DNA of 11,246 bases, from contig JANRIM010000041.1 in the NCBI GenBank assembly GCA_033764865.1, positions 1 to 11,246 of the forward strand, given 5' to 3'. This document shows, one piece after another, positions 1 through 6,785 of this stretch. The position numbers and the translations under genes were made by a program. This stretch comes from VFBF01 sp033764865 (GTDB taxonomy: Bacteria; Pseudomonadota; Alphaproteobacteria; Caulobacterales; Aquidulcibacteraceae). Numbering within the stretch: the first letter of the stretch is position 1; each line of letters opens with the position of its first letter. The notes below the pieces were generated by a model, which was given only the letters and a program-made list of their open reading frames with translations, was not told where the DNA came from and ran no database searches.

Positions 1-449
1 TCGTTCTCCAGCGATCCCGCATTGACGCCGATGCGCATGGAGCAGCCGTGGTCCTTCGCGGCCTGCACGACCTCCCTCACCCGCGCGCTGGACCCGATGT
101 TGCCGGGATTGATGCGCAGGCACGCAGCCCCCGCCACCGCCGCCTCGATGCCGCGCTTGTAGTGGAAGTGGATGTCGGCCACGAGCGGGACCGACACCTC
201 GCGCACGATCTGCGCGAACGCGGCGGTGCTCTCAGGATCGGGGCACGACACGCGTACGATGTCGGCGCCCGCCGCCTCCATGGCGTGGATCTGGGCCACG
301 GTGGCCGCCACGTCCGTTGTCAGCGTGTTGGTCATGGACTGGACGGTGATCGGCGCGTCGCCGCCGACCGGGACCTTTCCCACGAACACCTGGCGGGACT
401 TGCGCCGCTCTATGCGGCGCCAGGGGCGGATGTGATGGAGGTCGGTCAT
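1..449 (-). CDS. ispG: 4-hydroxy-3-methylbut-2-enyl diphosphate synthase, IspG/GcpE (3' part cut off by window edge)
   Basis: IspG is the iron-sulfur enzyme that converts 2-C-methyl-erythritol 2,4-cyclodiphosphate to HMBPP in the MEP isoprenoid pathway, in the cytoplasm. The frame starts at the ATG at 449 (MTDLHHIRPWRRIERRKSR) and stays open to base 1, giving the first 149 residues. Recognisable IspG segments are VGGDAPITVQSMTNT (about 28-42), AGADIVRVS (about 60-68), VADIHFHY (about 90-97), CLRINPGNIG (about 109-118) and RIGVNAGSLE (about 139-148), all from the N-terminal TIM-barrel domain. The C-terminal cysteines that hold the 4Fe-4S cluster lie outside the window. The gene follows the RodZ-like gene on the same strand after 82 bases. 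No clear Shine-Dalgarno precedes the ATG; the bases next to it instead form one arm of an inverted repeat. The family assignment is secure. Confidence 0.97.
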   Translation of the reverse strand, partial: MTDLHHIRPWRRIERRKSRQVFVGKVPVGGDAPITVQSMTNTLTTDVAATVAQIHAMEAAGADIVRVSCPDPESTAAFAQIVREVSVPLVADIHFHYKRGIEAAVAGAACLRINPGNIGSSARVREVVQAAKDHGCSMRIGVNAGSLEN

Positions 450-494
450 GGGGACCGAACGTAGACTGCGCGGCGCGGCGCCAAAAGGGTCCCC
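450..494 (-). repeat. 7-bp perfect inverted repeat in the ispG leader, abutting the start codon
   Basis: GGGGACC at 450-456 is the exact reverse complement of GGTCCCC at 488-494, with 31 bases between. Read as minus-strand RNA, the GGUCCCC arm sits immediately before the ispG AUG, where a ribosome binding site would be expected. The loop contains a GC-rich run with the small palindrome GGCGCC. The pairing could hold down initiation, but in such GC-rich sequence a 7-bp match can arise by chance. Confidence 0.4.
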
Positions 495-531
495 GCGCAC
501 GCCCCCCGCGACCGGGCGGCAGGGCGAGCCG

Positions 532-1398
532 TCATCCCTCGCCCGCAGGCGCGGCGATCTTGTCCACCTGGCGGCCGAGAACCGGAGCGCCGGGGTCGCC
601 GAGGACGCCCACGGCCACGCCGTTGAGCTTCACCTGGAAAGCCCCGCCGTCGCGGGCGTGCATCGTCCAGCCCGCGCCCACGTCCGGGCGGTAGCGCTCT
701 CCGGGCTGCATGATGCGGGACATGAAGATCGTGCCGTCGGGGCCGCGGACCTCGATCCACGCCGGGGCGGTGGCCTCGATTTCCACCACCTGGGCGGTGA
801 GGCCCCAGGGATCGTCCGTCCGGTCGGCGCCGGCGGCGGCGGGGGCGGCCGGCGCGGCGGTTGCGGACTTGTCCGCGGCGACGGACGCGGGCGCCGACGG
901 CGGGGCGGCCGTGACGCCGTTCTCCTCCGGGCTGTCGTGCAGGGCCCGCCAGCCCACGAACGCCGCGCACACCACCGCGAGCGCCAGCGCGGCGAGCCAG
1001 GGTCGCTCCGTGGCGGGCTTGGACTCGGGGTTGCGGATCTGGTCGGCGGCGTCCTCCCGCAGGCGGGCGCTTTCGCCTTCGTACTGGGCGAGGATTTCCG
1101 CCTGCTCCAGGCCAAGGAACTTCACGTAGCTGCGCAGGTAGGCGCGCGCGTACGCCTTGCCCGGGATCAGGTTGACGTTCATCTGCTCCAGCGCGGCGAG
1201 ATACTCCGGCCGGATCATCAGCTTGGCGGCGACATGCTCCACCGACAGGCCGAGCGCTTCGCGCGCCGCGCGCAGCCTGGCGCCCGCCCGCATGCCCGGG
1301 GCCGTCACCGTGGGGCGCGCCGGCGGGGGGCGGACGTCAGCCTTGGCGGGCGGTGTATCGGGGCCATCGCCCGTGGGCTCCGGTGGCGGATTGAACAT
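532..1398 (-). CDS. rodZ: RodZ-like protein: N-terminal HTH, one membrane segment, C-terminal DUF4115-type domain
   Basis: This is a bitopic inner-membrane protein of the RodZ type. In the family, a cytoplasmic helix-turn-helix domain binds MreB and a periplasmic beta domain supports rod shape. Numbering from the ATG at 1398 (288 residues), the parts in order are: a Pro-rich tail (1-35); an HTH_25-type domain (about 38-108, with GARLRAAREALGLSVEHVA and IRPEYLAALE followed by PGKAYARAYLRSYVKFLGLE); a hydrophobic segment (about 134-152, LAALALAVVCAAFVGW); an Ala/Pro linker (158-196); and a C-terminal domain (about 202-280) with AWIEVRGPDGTIFMSR and FQVKLNGVAVGVLG. The start is ambiguous: an in-frame TTG at 1404 has AGG five bases upstream, while the ATG at 1398 has the same AGG at eleven. 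In alphaproteobacteria a gene like this commonly precedes ispG, as here. The MreB role is inferred from architecture; some alphaproteobacterial members are annotated only as HTH/DUF4115 proteins. Confidence 0.85.
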   Translation of the reverse strand: MFNPPPEPTGDGPDTPPAKADVRPPPARPTVTAPGMRAGARLRAAREALGLSVEHVAAKLMIRPEYLAALEQMNVNLIPGKAYARAYLRSYVKFLGLEQAEILAQYEGESARLREDAADQIRNPESKPATERPWLAALALAVVCAAFVGWRALHDSPEENGVTAAPPSAPASVAADKSATAAPAAPAAAGADRTDDPWGLTAQVVEIEATAPAWIEVRGPDGTIFMSRIMQPGERYRPDVGAGWTMHARDGGAFQVKLNGVAVGVLGDPGAPVLGRQVDKIAAPAGEG

Positions 1399-1412
1399 GT
1401 TCAAGCTGACCT

Positions 1413-1429
1413 GCCGGGCGCAGCCCGGC
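1413..1429 (-). promoter_or_regulatory. 7-bp hairpin directly upstream of the rodZ Shine-Dalgarno
   Basis: GCCGGGC (1413-1419) and GCCCGGC (1423-1429) are perfect reverse complements around a 3-base loop. On the minus-strand transcript the stem ends one base from the AGG that precedes the TTG/ATG start choices of the RodZ-like gene. There is no U-tract, so it does not look like a terminator. It may modulate initiation; this is inference. Confidence 0.4.
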
Positions 1430-1472
1430 CCATGAAATCATTACCGATCACGCACGTAGCGCATCGGTCGTT

Positions 1473-1501
1473 AATGTACCGCTCACAGCTGATTCATTCA
1501 A
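1473..1501 (-). promoter_or_regulatory. Candidate sigma-70-type promoter for the rodZ-ispG unit
   Basis: On the minus strand TTGAAT (complement of 1496-1501) is followed after exactly 17 bases by TACATT (complement of 1473-1478). Each hexamer matches 4 of 6 consensus positions. It lies in the 132-138-base spacer between the ptsP stop and the RodZ-like start, in the most AT-rich stretch of that part of the window. It predicts transcription starting near 1466 and a leader of about 65 bases that carries the 1413-1429 hairpin. Confidence 0.45.
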
Positions 1502-1536
1502 TGCAAGGGTTGGCGACGCCGCAGTATGCGCCGCAC

Positions 1537-3801
1537 TCACAGAATTACGCCGAGCCCCTTGGCCACCTGCCCCAATTCGGCACGCAACGAGGTGGCGGGG
1601 CTTTCCAGCAGCGCCAGCACGGCCTCCCGCGCGGCCTCTGCATCGAGGCTGCGCAGCATGCGCTTCACCGGTCCGACCCCCGACGCCGGCATGGAGAGCC
1701 GGTCGTAGCCCAGCGCGATGAGCGTCATGGCCTCCAGCGGCTTGCCTGCCGCCTCCCCGCAGATGGACAGCGGGATGCCCTCGGCGGCGGCGGCGGCGCG
1801 GATCATGTCGAGGAAGCGCAGCGCCGGCGCGCACAGGATGTCGTACCGCTCCGACACACGGGGGTTGCCGCGGTCGGCGGCGAAAAAATACTGCATCAGG
1901 TCATTGGTGCCGATGGACAGGAAATCCGCCCGCCCTTTGAGGAAGGGGATCGCGAACGCCAGCGCCGGCGCCTCGATCATGGCCCCCACTTCCAGCTTGA
2001 GCGGCCCCTGCCGGCCCTTGGCGCGCGCCAGCGCCACCTCCTTCTCCACCAGCGTGCGCGCCTGATCGAACTCCGCGGGCACCGTCACCAGCGGGAACAT
2101 CACGCGCAGGGAGCGGCCCTCGGCGGCCTCCACCAGCGCACGCACCTGTGTCTTCATCAGCGCGTCGCGGTCGAGCGCGATGCGCACGGCGCGCCAGCCG
2201 AGAGCGGGATTTTCCTCGCGGTCGTGGGGCACGTAGGGCAGGACCTTGTCGCCGCCCACGTCGAGCGTGCGGAACGTCACGGGCTTGCCGCCGGCGGCGT
2301 CGAGCACGTCGGCGTAGAGCTTCACCTGCGCCTGCACGCGGGGCAGCTGCTCTGCGACCATGAACTGGAACTCGGTGCGGAAGAGGCCGATGCCCTCCGC
2401 GCCCGCGTCGGCCAGGTGCTGCACGTCCAGCAACAGACCCGCGTTGAGCAGCAGCGCGATGGCGCGGCCGTCCTGCGTGACGGCGGGATCGTCGCGGTGA
2501 CGGGCGAACTCCTGCGCCTGCGCGGAGCGCAACTCCAGGCGCTGCTCGTAGGCGATGACCACTTCCGGCTCCGGCCGCAGCCGCGCCTCGCCGCGTTCGC
2601 CGTCGAGCACGATGCGATCGCCCGCCTCCAGCCGCGAGGAGAGATGCGCGATGCGCCCCACCATGGGAATGCCCAGCGCGCGCGCGATGATCGCGGCGTG
2701 CGAGGAGGCGCCGCCCTCCTCCAGCGCCACGCCCCGCAAACGGTCGAGACCGTACTCCAGCAACTCCGCCGCCCCGATGTCGCGCGCCACAAGCACGGCG
2801 TCGTCGGGAAGGCGCGCGGCGGTGGGGCTGTCGCCCGCCGCGAGCGCGCGCAAGAGGCGGTTGTCGAGGTCCTCCAGGTCGTGCATGCGCTCGCGCAGGT
2901 AGGGATCGCGGGTGCTGCTCATGCGCGCGCGGTGTTCGTTGCGGGCGTTGGCGACGGCCGCGTCCGCGGACAGCCCGTTGCGCACGCCGCGCTTGAGACG
3001 ATCTTCCCAGCCACGGTCGTAGGCCAGGAGGCGCAGCGTCTCCAGCACCTCGCGGGACTGGCCCGACAAACGCCCCGGATCGCGTTCCACCAGCTCGTCC
3101 GCCGTGGCGCGCACGCGCTTGAGCGCGGCGTCCAGGCGCAGCTCCTCCTTGACGGGATCGTCGGCGATCATGCGGCCGAGCGGCGCGTGCGGCTCGTGCA
3201 GCACGGCGCGGCCGATGGCGATCCCGTCGGCGAAGGCGCGCCCTACCAGGCGCTCGGGCCGGCTGGGGCGGATCTCCACCTCCTGCAGGCCGGAGAGATC
3301 GCCGAAATTGCCGGCGGCGACCATCTCCTCCAGCACCATGGCCACGGTCTGCAGCGCTTCCACTTCCTCGTCGGCGTAGTTCCGCGCCGCGCGGTTCTGC
3401 ACGACGAGCACGCCGAACACCCGCTCCGAGCGCACGATCGGCACGCCGAGGAAGGAGTTGTACGGGTCCTCGCCCGTCTCGGGGCGGTAGGCGAAGCGGG
3501 GGTGGTTGGGCGCGTCGGCGATGTTCAGCGGGCGCGCGGTCTCCGCCACGAGGCCCACAAGGCCCTCGTTCTCCTTCAGCTTGGTGCGGTGGACGGCCTC
3601 TTTCTTGAGGCCCTCGGTGGCGAACAGCTCGTGGATGGTGCCGCGCTTCAGGTAGATGGAGCAGACGTCGGCCACCATGGTGGAGGCGATCATCGTCACC
3701 AGCCGGTCGAGCCGCGCCTGCGCGCTGTCGCCCACGCTCATGATCTCGCGCAGCTTGCGCAGGATGAGGCGGGCCGCGCCGGGGGCGGAGGCCGGTGTCA
3801 T
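1537..3801 (-). CDS. ptsP: Phosphoenolpyruvate-protein phosphotransferase, nitrogen PTS enzyme I (EI-Ntr)
   Basis: PtsP takes phosphate from PEP and passes it to NPr (PtsO), starting the regulatory nitrogen phosphotransferase chain in the cytoplasm. The 754 residues fit the family. An N-terminal GAF domain (about 28-165) contains VCSIYLKRG, NEGLVGLVAE and YNSFLGVPI. The EI domains follow: the phosphohistidine loop EEGGASSHAAIIARALGIPM (361-380), with His368 as the expected phosphoacceptor; GLFRTEFQF (472-480); RTLDVGGDK (511-519); VGAMIEAP (605-612); SIGTNDLMQY (629-638); and ICGEAAGKP (680-688), with Cys681 as the expected acid. All key catalytic motifs are intact. In alphaproteobacteria the GAF domain of this enzyme is reported to sense glutamine. 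The ATG at 3801 lies 6 bases after the lysC stop, has no clear Shine-Dalgarno, and is probably translated by coupling with lysC. A later Met21 start would cut the conserved LILRKLREIM segment. Confidence 0.97.
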   Translation of the reverse strand: MTPASAPGAARLILRKLREIMSVGDSAQARLDRLVTMIASTMVADVCSIYLKRGTIHELFATEGLKKEAVHRTKLKENEGLVGLVAETARPLNIADAPNHPRFAYRPETGEDPYNSFLGVPIVRSERVFGVLVVQNRAARNYADEEVEALQTVAMVLEEMVAAGNFGDLSGLQEVEIRPSRPERLVGRAFADGIAIGRAVLHEPHAPLGRMIADDPVKEELRLDAALKRVRATADELVERDPGRLSGQSREVLETLRLLAYDRGWEDRLKRGVRNGLSADAAVANARNEHRARMSSTRDPYLRERMHDLEDLDNRLLRALAAGDSPTAARLPDDAVLVARDIGAAELLEYGLDRLRGVALEEGGASSHAAIIARALGIPMVGRIAHLSSRLEAGDRIVLDGERGEARLRPEPEVVIAYEQRLELRSAQAQEFARHRDDPAVTQDGRAIALLLNAGLLLDVQHLADAGAEGIGLFRTEFQFMVAEQLPRVQAQVKLYADVLDAAGGKPVTFRTLDVGGDKVLPYVPHDREENPALGWRAVRIALDRDALMKTQVRALVEAAEGRSLRVMFPLVTVPAEFDQARTLVEKEVALARAKGRQGPLKLEVGAMIEAPALAFAIPFLKGRADFLSIGTNDLMQYFFAADRGNPRVSERYDILCAPALRFLDMIRAAAAAEGIPLSICGEAAGKPLEAMTLIALGYDRLSMPASGVGPVKRMLRSLDAEAAREAVLALLESPATSLRAELGQVAKGLGVIL

Positions 3802-3807
3802 GGCGCG

Positions 3808-5091
3808 CTACGCCGCATCGAGGCCATACGCCGTATGGAGCGCCCGCACGGCCAGCTCCACGTACTGGGCGTCGATGATCACGGAGATCTTGATCTCGGA
3901 GGTGGCGATCACCTCGATGTTGATCCCCTTGGCCGCCAGCGCCGAGAACATGGTGCGCGCCACGCCCACCTGGCTCTTCATGCCGATGCCGATGACCGAG
4001 ACCTTCGCCACCTCGCGCTTGATGTGCACCTCGTCGGTGGCGAGCGTCTCGCGCGCGGCGGCGAGGATGTCCTCGGCGCGACGGGCGTCGCGGTCGGGGC
4101 AGGTGAACACGATGTTCTGCTTGCCCTCCTGGCGGGACTGGCTCTGGACGATCATGTCGACGTTGATGCTGGCGTCCGCCAGACGGCCGAAGATGTCGGC
4201 GGCGACGCCCGGGGCGTCCACCACGCCGATGAGGGAGATCTTCGCTTCGTCGCGCGAGTCGGCCACGCCGGAGACAATCTGCTTTTCCACGATTTCTTCC
4301 TCATCGCACACGATCGTGCCGGCATTGCGGCCCGCGCCCGCCTCGCCGGGCTCGACGAAACTCGACAGCACCCGCACCGGCACGCGCTGCGCCATGGCCA
4401 GCTCCACGGAGCGCGTTTGCAGCACCTTCGCGCCGAGGGAGGCCATCTCCAGCATTTCCTCGTAGGAAATCTTCTCCAGCCGGCGCGCCTTCGGGACGAT
4501 GCGGGGGTCGGTGGTGTAGACGCCGTCCACGTCGGTGTAGATGTCGCAGCGCTCCGCGCGCAGCGCCGCCGCCACGCCCACCGCCGACGTATCGGAGCCG
4601 CCGCGTCCCAGCGTCGTGATGCGCCCCTCCGCAGTGACCCCCTGGAACCCCGGGATGATGGCCACTTCGCCCGCGTCGATCGAGCGGGCCAGATCGCCCC
4701 TCTCGTCAATGGCGTCGATCCTGGCCTTGGCGTGCGCGGCGTCGGAGCGCACCGGGATCTGCCAGTTCTGCCAGGACCGCGCCGGCACGCCGATCTGGCG
4801 CAGCGCCAGCGCCAGCAGACCGGTGGTCACCTGCTCGCCGGTGGAGACCACCACGTCGTATTCGTCGTCGAAGCCCGGGCCGCCCACGGCGGGGCCGTTG
4901 GGCGTTTCGCCGCCGGCGTCGCGGGCGAGCTTCACCAGACGGTCGGTCTCGCCGGACATGGCCGACACCACCACCGCCAGCCCGCGACCGGGCTGGCTGG
5001 CGCGCTCGGCGGCCACGATCCGCGCCACGCGCCGGATACGCTCCACGTCGCCCACGGACGTGCCGCCGAATTTCATCACAAGACGGGTCAT
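3808..5091 (-). CDS. lysC: Aspartate kinase with two C-terminal ACT domains
   Basis: LysC phosphorylates aspartate to 4-aspartyl phosphate, the first committed step towards lysine, threonine, methionine and diaminopimelate. The protein has 427 residues from the ATG at 5091, a normal length for the ACT-containing monofunctional class. Kinase-domain landmarks are MKFGGTSVGD (6-15), VVSTGEQVTTGLLALAL (81-97), TTLGRGGSDTSAVGVAAAL (159-177) and IYTDVDGVYTTDPRIV (184-199). Two ACT domains follow, about 283-345 (ISLIGVVDAPGVAADIF) and about 363-420 (VSVIGIGMKSQVGVA), the usual site of feedback control by lysine and/or threonine. An upstream in-frame ATG at 5121 (MAANAVRRGP before the chosen start) is possible but lies outside the conserved N-terminus. 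No strong Shine-Dalgarno precedes either. ptsP follows after 6 bases, so the two probably share a transcript; ubiG diverges upstream. Confidence 0.97.
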   Translation of the reverse strand: MTRLVMKFGGTSVGDVERIRRVARIVAAERASQPGRGLAVVVSAMSGETDRLVKLARDAGGETPNGPAVGGPGFDDEYDVVVSTGEQVTTGLLALALRQIGVPARSWQNWQIPVRSDAAHAKARIDAIDERGDLARSIDAGEVAIIPGFQGVTAEGRITTLGRGGSDTSAVGVAAALRAERCDIYTDVDGVYTTDPRIVPKARRLEKISYEEMLEMASLGAKVLQTRSVELAMAQRVPVRVLSSFVEPGEAGAGRNAGTIVCDEEEIVEKQIVSGVADSRDEAKISLIGVVDAPGVAADIFGRLADASINVDMIVQSQSRQEGKQNIVFTCPDRDARRAEDILAAARETLATDEVHIKREVAKVSVIGIGMKSQVGVARTMFSALAAKGINIEVIATSEIKISVIIDAQYVELAVRALHTAYGLDAA

Positions 5092-5190
5092 TGGGCCGCG
5101 TCTTACCGCATTCGCGGCCATGGTACAGCGCCCGAAACGGGACGAGGATGGCCGCGTCGTCCCCCCAAGGCCGCCCGCACGGACATGCCG
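5092..5190. promoter_or_regulatory. Divergent intergenic region between lysC and ubiG
   Basis: The 99 bases between the divergent starts must hold promoters for both lysC-ptsP and ubiG unless these lie inside the opposite gene. I see no convincing -35/-10 pair on either strand. The only ribosome-binding hint is a GGA at 5181-5183, seven bases before the ubiG ATG at 5191. The call rests on gene orientation, not on a recognised motif. Confidence 0.35.
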
Positions 5191-5928
5191 ATGACCCCGA
5201 CCCCGACCACGCTCGACCCCGCCGAGATCGCCAAGTTCGCCGCCATGGCCGACGCCTGGTGGGACCCCAAGGGAGACTTTGCGCCCCTGCACCGGATGAA
5301 CCCCGCGCGCCTCGGCTTCCTGCGGACGACGATCCTCGCCCACTTCGCCCGCCCCGACGCGGGCCTGCGCCCCTTAAGCGGTCTCACGCTGATCGACGTG
5401 GGTTGCGGCGGGGGGCTCGTCACCGAGCCGATGGCGCGACTGGGCGCGACGGTCACGGGCCTGGACGGCGCGCCCGAGAGCGTCGCGGCGGCCAGCGCCC
5501 ACGCCGCCGCCGTGGGCCTCGCCATCGACTACCGGCAGGGCACGGCGGAGGACCTCGCCCGCACCGACGCCCGCTTCGACGTCGTGCTCGCGCTCGAGAT
5601 CGTGGAGCACGTGGCCGACCTGCACGCCTTCTGCGACGCCGCCCAGGCGCTGGTGGCCCGCGGCGGGCTCATGATCGTCTCCACCATCAACCGCACGCTG
5701 AAGGCCCGCGCGCTCGCCATCACGGCGGCGGAGCGGCTGTTGCGGTGGATTCCGGAAGGCACGCACGATTACGAGAAGCTCGTGACGCCCGAAGAACTGC
5801 GCGGCGCGCTGCACGGCCTCGACGTGTCAGGGCCCTTCGGCTTGAGCTTCAATCCGCTGACGGGCCAGTGGACGCTGGGCGACGATGCGTCGATGAACTA
5901 CTTCATGGCGGGGGCGAAGCGGGCGTAG
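5191..5928 (+). CDS. ubiG: Ubiquinone biosynthesis 3-O-methyltransferase UbiG
   Basis: UbiG is a SAM-dependent enzyme that performs both O-methylations of the ubiquinone ring. The protein has 245 residues from the ATG at 5191. Residues about 7-36 carry the family's N-terminal signature (DPAEIAKFAAMADAWWDP, then FAPLHRMNP). The SAM-binding motif I is LIDVGCGGGLVTEPMARLGA (about 67-86), followed by VTGLD (about 88-92). VLALEIVEHVAD (about 131-142) and IVSTINRTLKA (about 164-174) are also typical, as is the EGTHDYEKLVTPEEL segment near 191-205. A second in-frame ATG at 5185 would add two residues; 5191 is preferred because GGA lies seven bases before it. The same frame is open far upstream to 448, but that extension is antisense to three real genes. 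It is the only convincing plus-strand gene here, and its last 26 bases overlap the end of the VOC gene. Confidence 0.95.
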   Translation: MTPTPTTLDPAEIAKFAAMADAWWDPKGDFAPLHRMNPARLGFLRTTILAHFARPDAGLRPLSGLTLIDVGCGGGLVTEPMARLGATVTGLDGAPESVAAASAHAAAVGLAIDYRQGTAEDLARTDARFDVVLALEIVEHVADLHAFCDAAQALVARGGLMIVSTINRTLKARALAITAAERLLRWIPEGTHDYEKLVTPEELRGALHGLDVSGPFGLSFNPLTGQWTLGDDASMNYFMAGAKRA

Positions 5929-6307
5929 GCCCGATCAGGTCCCACCGGTTCCCGCAGCAATCGACGAACACCGCGACGGCGCCGTAGGCCTCATGCCGCG
6001 GCGCTTCCAGAAACGTCACGCCGTTCGCGGTGAACGCCGCGAAGTCCCGCGCGAAATCGTCGGTGTGGAGGAAGAACGCGACGCGGCCGCCGGTCTGGTC
6101 GCCGATGCGGGCGCGTTGCGCATCGCCCACGGCTTTCGCCAGCAGCAGCGCCGCGCCCCCGCCCTTCGGCGCGACGCGCACCCACCGCTTGCCGGCGCCC
6201 AAGTCCGTATCGTCGAGCAGCGCGAAGCCGAGCTTTCCGACAAAGAACGCGATGGCCTCGTCGTAGTCCGCCACCACAAGCGTGACGGCGCCGATGCGCG
6301 CGCTCAT
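5903..6307 (-). CDS. VOC superfamily (glyoxalase/bleomycin-resistance fold) protein, function unknown
   Basis: A small cytoplasmic protein of 134 residues with the two beta-alpha-beta-beta-beta modules of the vicinal oxygen chelate fold. Module one starts at IGAVTLVVADYDEAIAFF (5-22) and continues with LGFALLDDTD and KRWVRVAPKG (40-49). Module two holds GRVAFFLHTDDFARDF (74-89) and AVFVDCCGNRWDLI (112-125). The N-terminal position that is a metal-ligand His or Gln in glyoxalase I is not obviously conserved, so glyoxalase activity should not be assumed; VOC members include isomerases, dioxygenases and resistance proteins. The start ATG overlaps the DUF29 stop by four bases (ATGA), which indicates translational coupling. 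The 3' end runs 26 bases into the convergent ubiG gene. Fold assignment is confident; the substrate is unknown. Confidence 0.85.
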   Translation of the reverse strand: MSARIGAVTLVVADYDEAIAFFVGKLGFALLDDTDLGAGKRWVRVAPKGGGAALLLAKAVGDAQRARIGDQTGGRVAFFLHTDDFARDFAAFTANGVTFLEAPRHEAYGAVAVFVDCCGNRWDLIGPTPASPPP

Positions 6308-6768
6308 GCGATGGGATCGTCTTCTTCGCCGAGAATCTGCGGCAGGGACCAGCGCAGGGCGAGGTCACAGGGTGTGCTGGGTTCGTAGCCTGCGAATTCG
6401 CGCTCGACGGCGCGCGCCGCCAGAACGTGCAGGCGCTCCACGTCCCCCTCAAGGCGGTTGCGCAGCGCTTTCGAGAGGCGGCCGTCCAGCTCCGCGCGGA
6501 ACCGGATGACTTCAGCCTGCCACCCAGTGCGAGGGTTCGCAGCGCTGGACCACGCCAGCTTGAACAGATGCTCGATGATCCGCGTCGTGAAACTGCGCAC
6601 GGCGAAGTAGTCGCTGTTGCCCAAGTCCTCGATCTCCCCCGCCACATGCTCCCAGTCGACGGCGTTCGACCCGCGCGCGGCAGGGCTGCGGGCATGTGCG
6701 CGCAGCGCCTCCGCCTGCGCCTGGGTCCAGAGATAGAAATCCCGCTCGTAGAGATCGTCGATGGCCAT
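6304..6768 (-). CDS. DUF29 domain-containing protein
   Basis: The 154-residue protein matches the DUF29 pattern: LYERDFYLWTQAQAEALR (6-23), VDWEHVAGEIEDLG (37-50), AVRSFTTRIIEHLFKLAW (56-73) and GWQAEVIRFRAEL (82-94), then a helical C-terminal half. The family is abundant in cyanobacteria and proteobacteria; its molecular role is not established as far as I know. No signal peptide or membrane segment is visible. It begins 17 bases after the purH stop, with AGG eight bases before the ATG at 6768 as a plausible ribosome binding site. Its stop overlaps the start of the VOC gene. The spacing suggests co-transcription with purH, but nothing in the sequence links it to purine synthesis. Confidence 0.88.
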   Translation of the reverse strand: MAIDDLYERDFYLWTQAQAEALRAHARSPAARGSNAVDWEHVAGEIEDLGNSDYFAVRSFTTRIIEHLFKLAWSSAANPRTGWQAEVIRFRAELDGRLSKALRNRLEGDVERLHVLAARAVEREFAGYEPSTPCDLALRWSLPQILGEEDDPIA

Positions 6769-6785
6769 GGCGTGAGCCTACCACA

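Noticed and set aside
5092..5343. N-terminal extension of aspartokinase by up to 84 residues
   Set aside because: The extension overlaps ubiG on the opposite strand and has low-complexity Gly/Arg/His content; the family N-terminus begins at the KFGGTSV segment just after the ATG at 5091.
448..5928. Plus-strand open frame of about 1826 codons ending in ubiG
   Set aside because: Upstream of 5185 it lies exactly codon-on-codon opposite the RodZ-like gene, ptsP and lysC, which all share one register. Stops in such a frame require TTA, CTA or TCA codons in the sense genes, the rarest codons in GC-rich genomes. Its translation is His/Arg/Gly-rich with no motif before the ubiG start.
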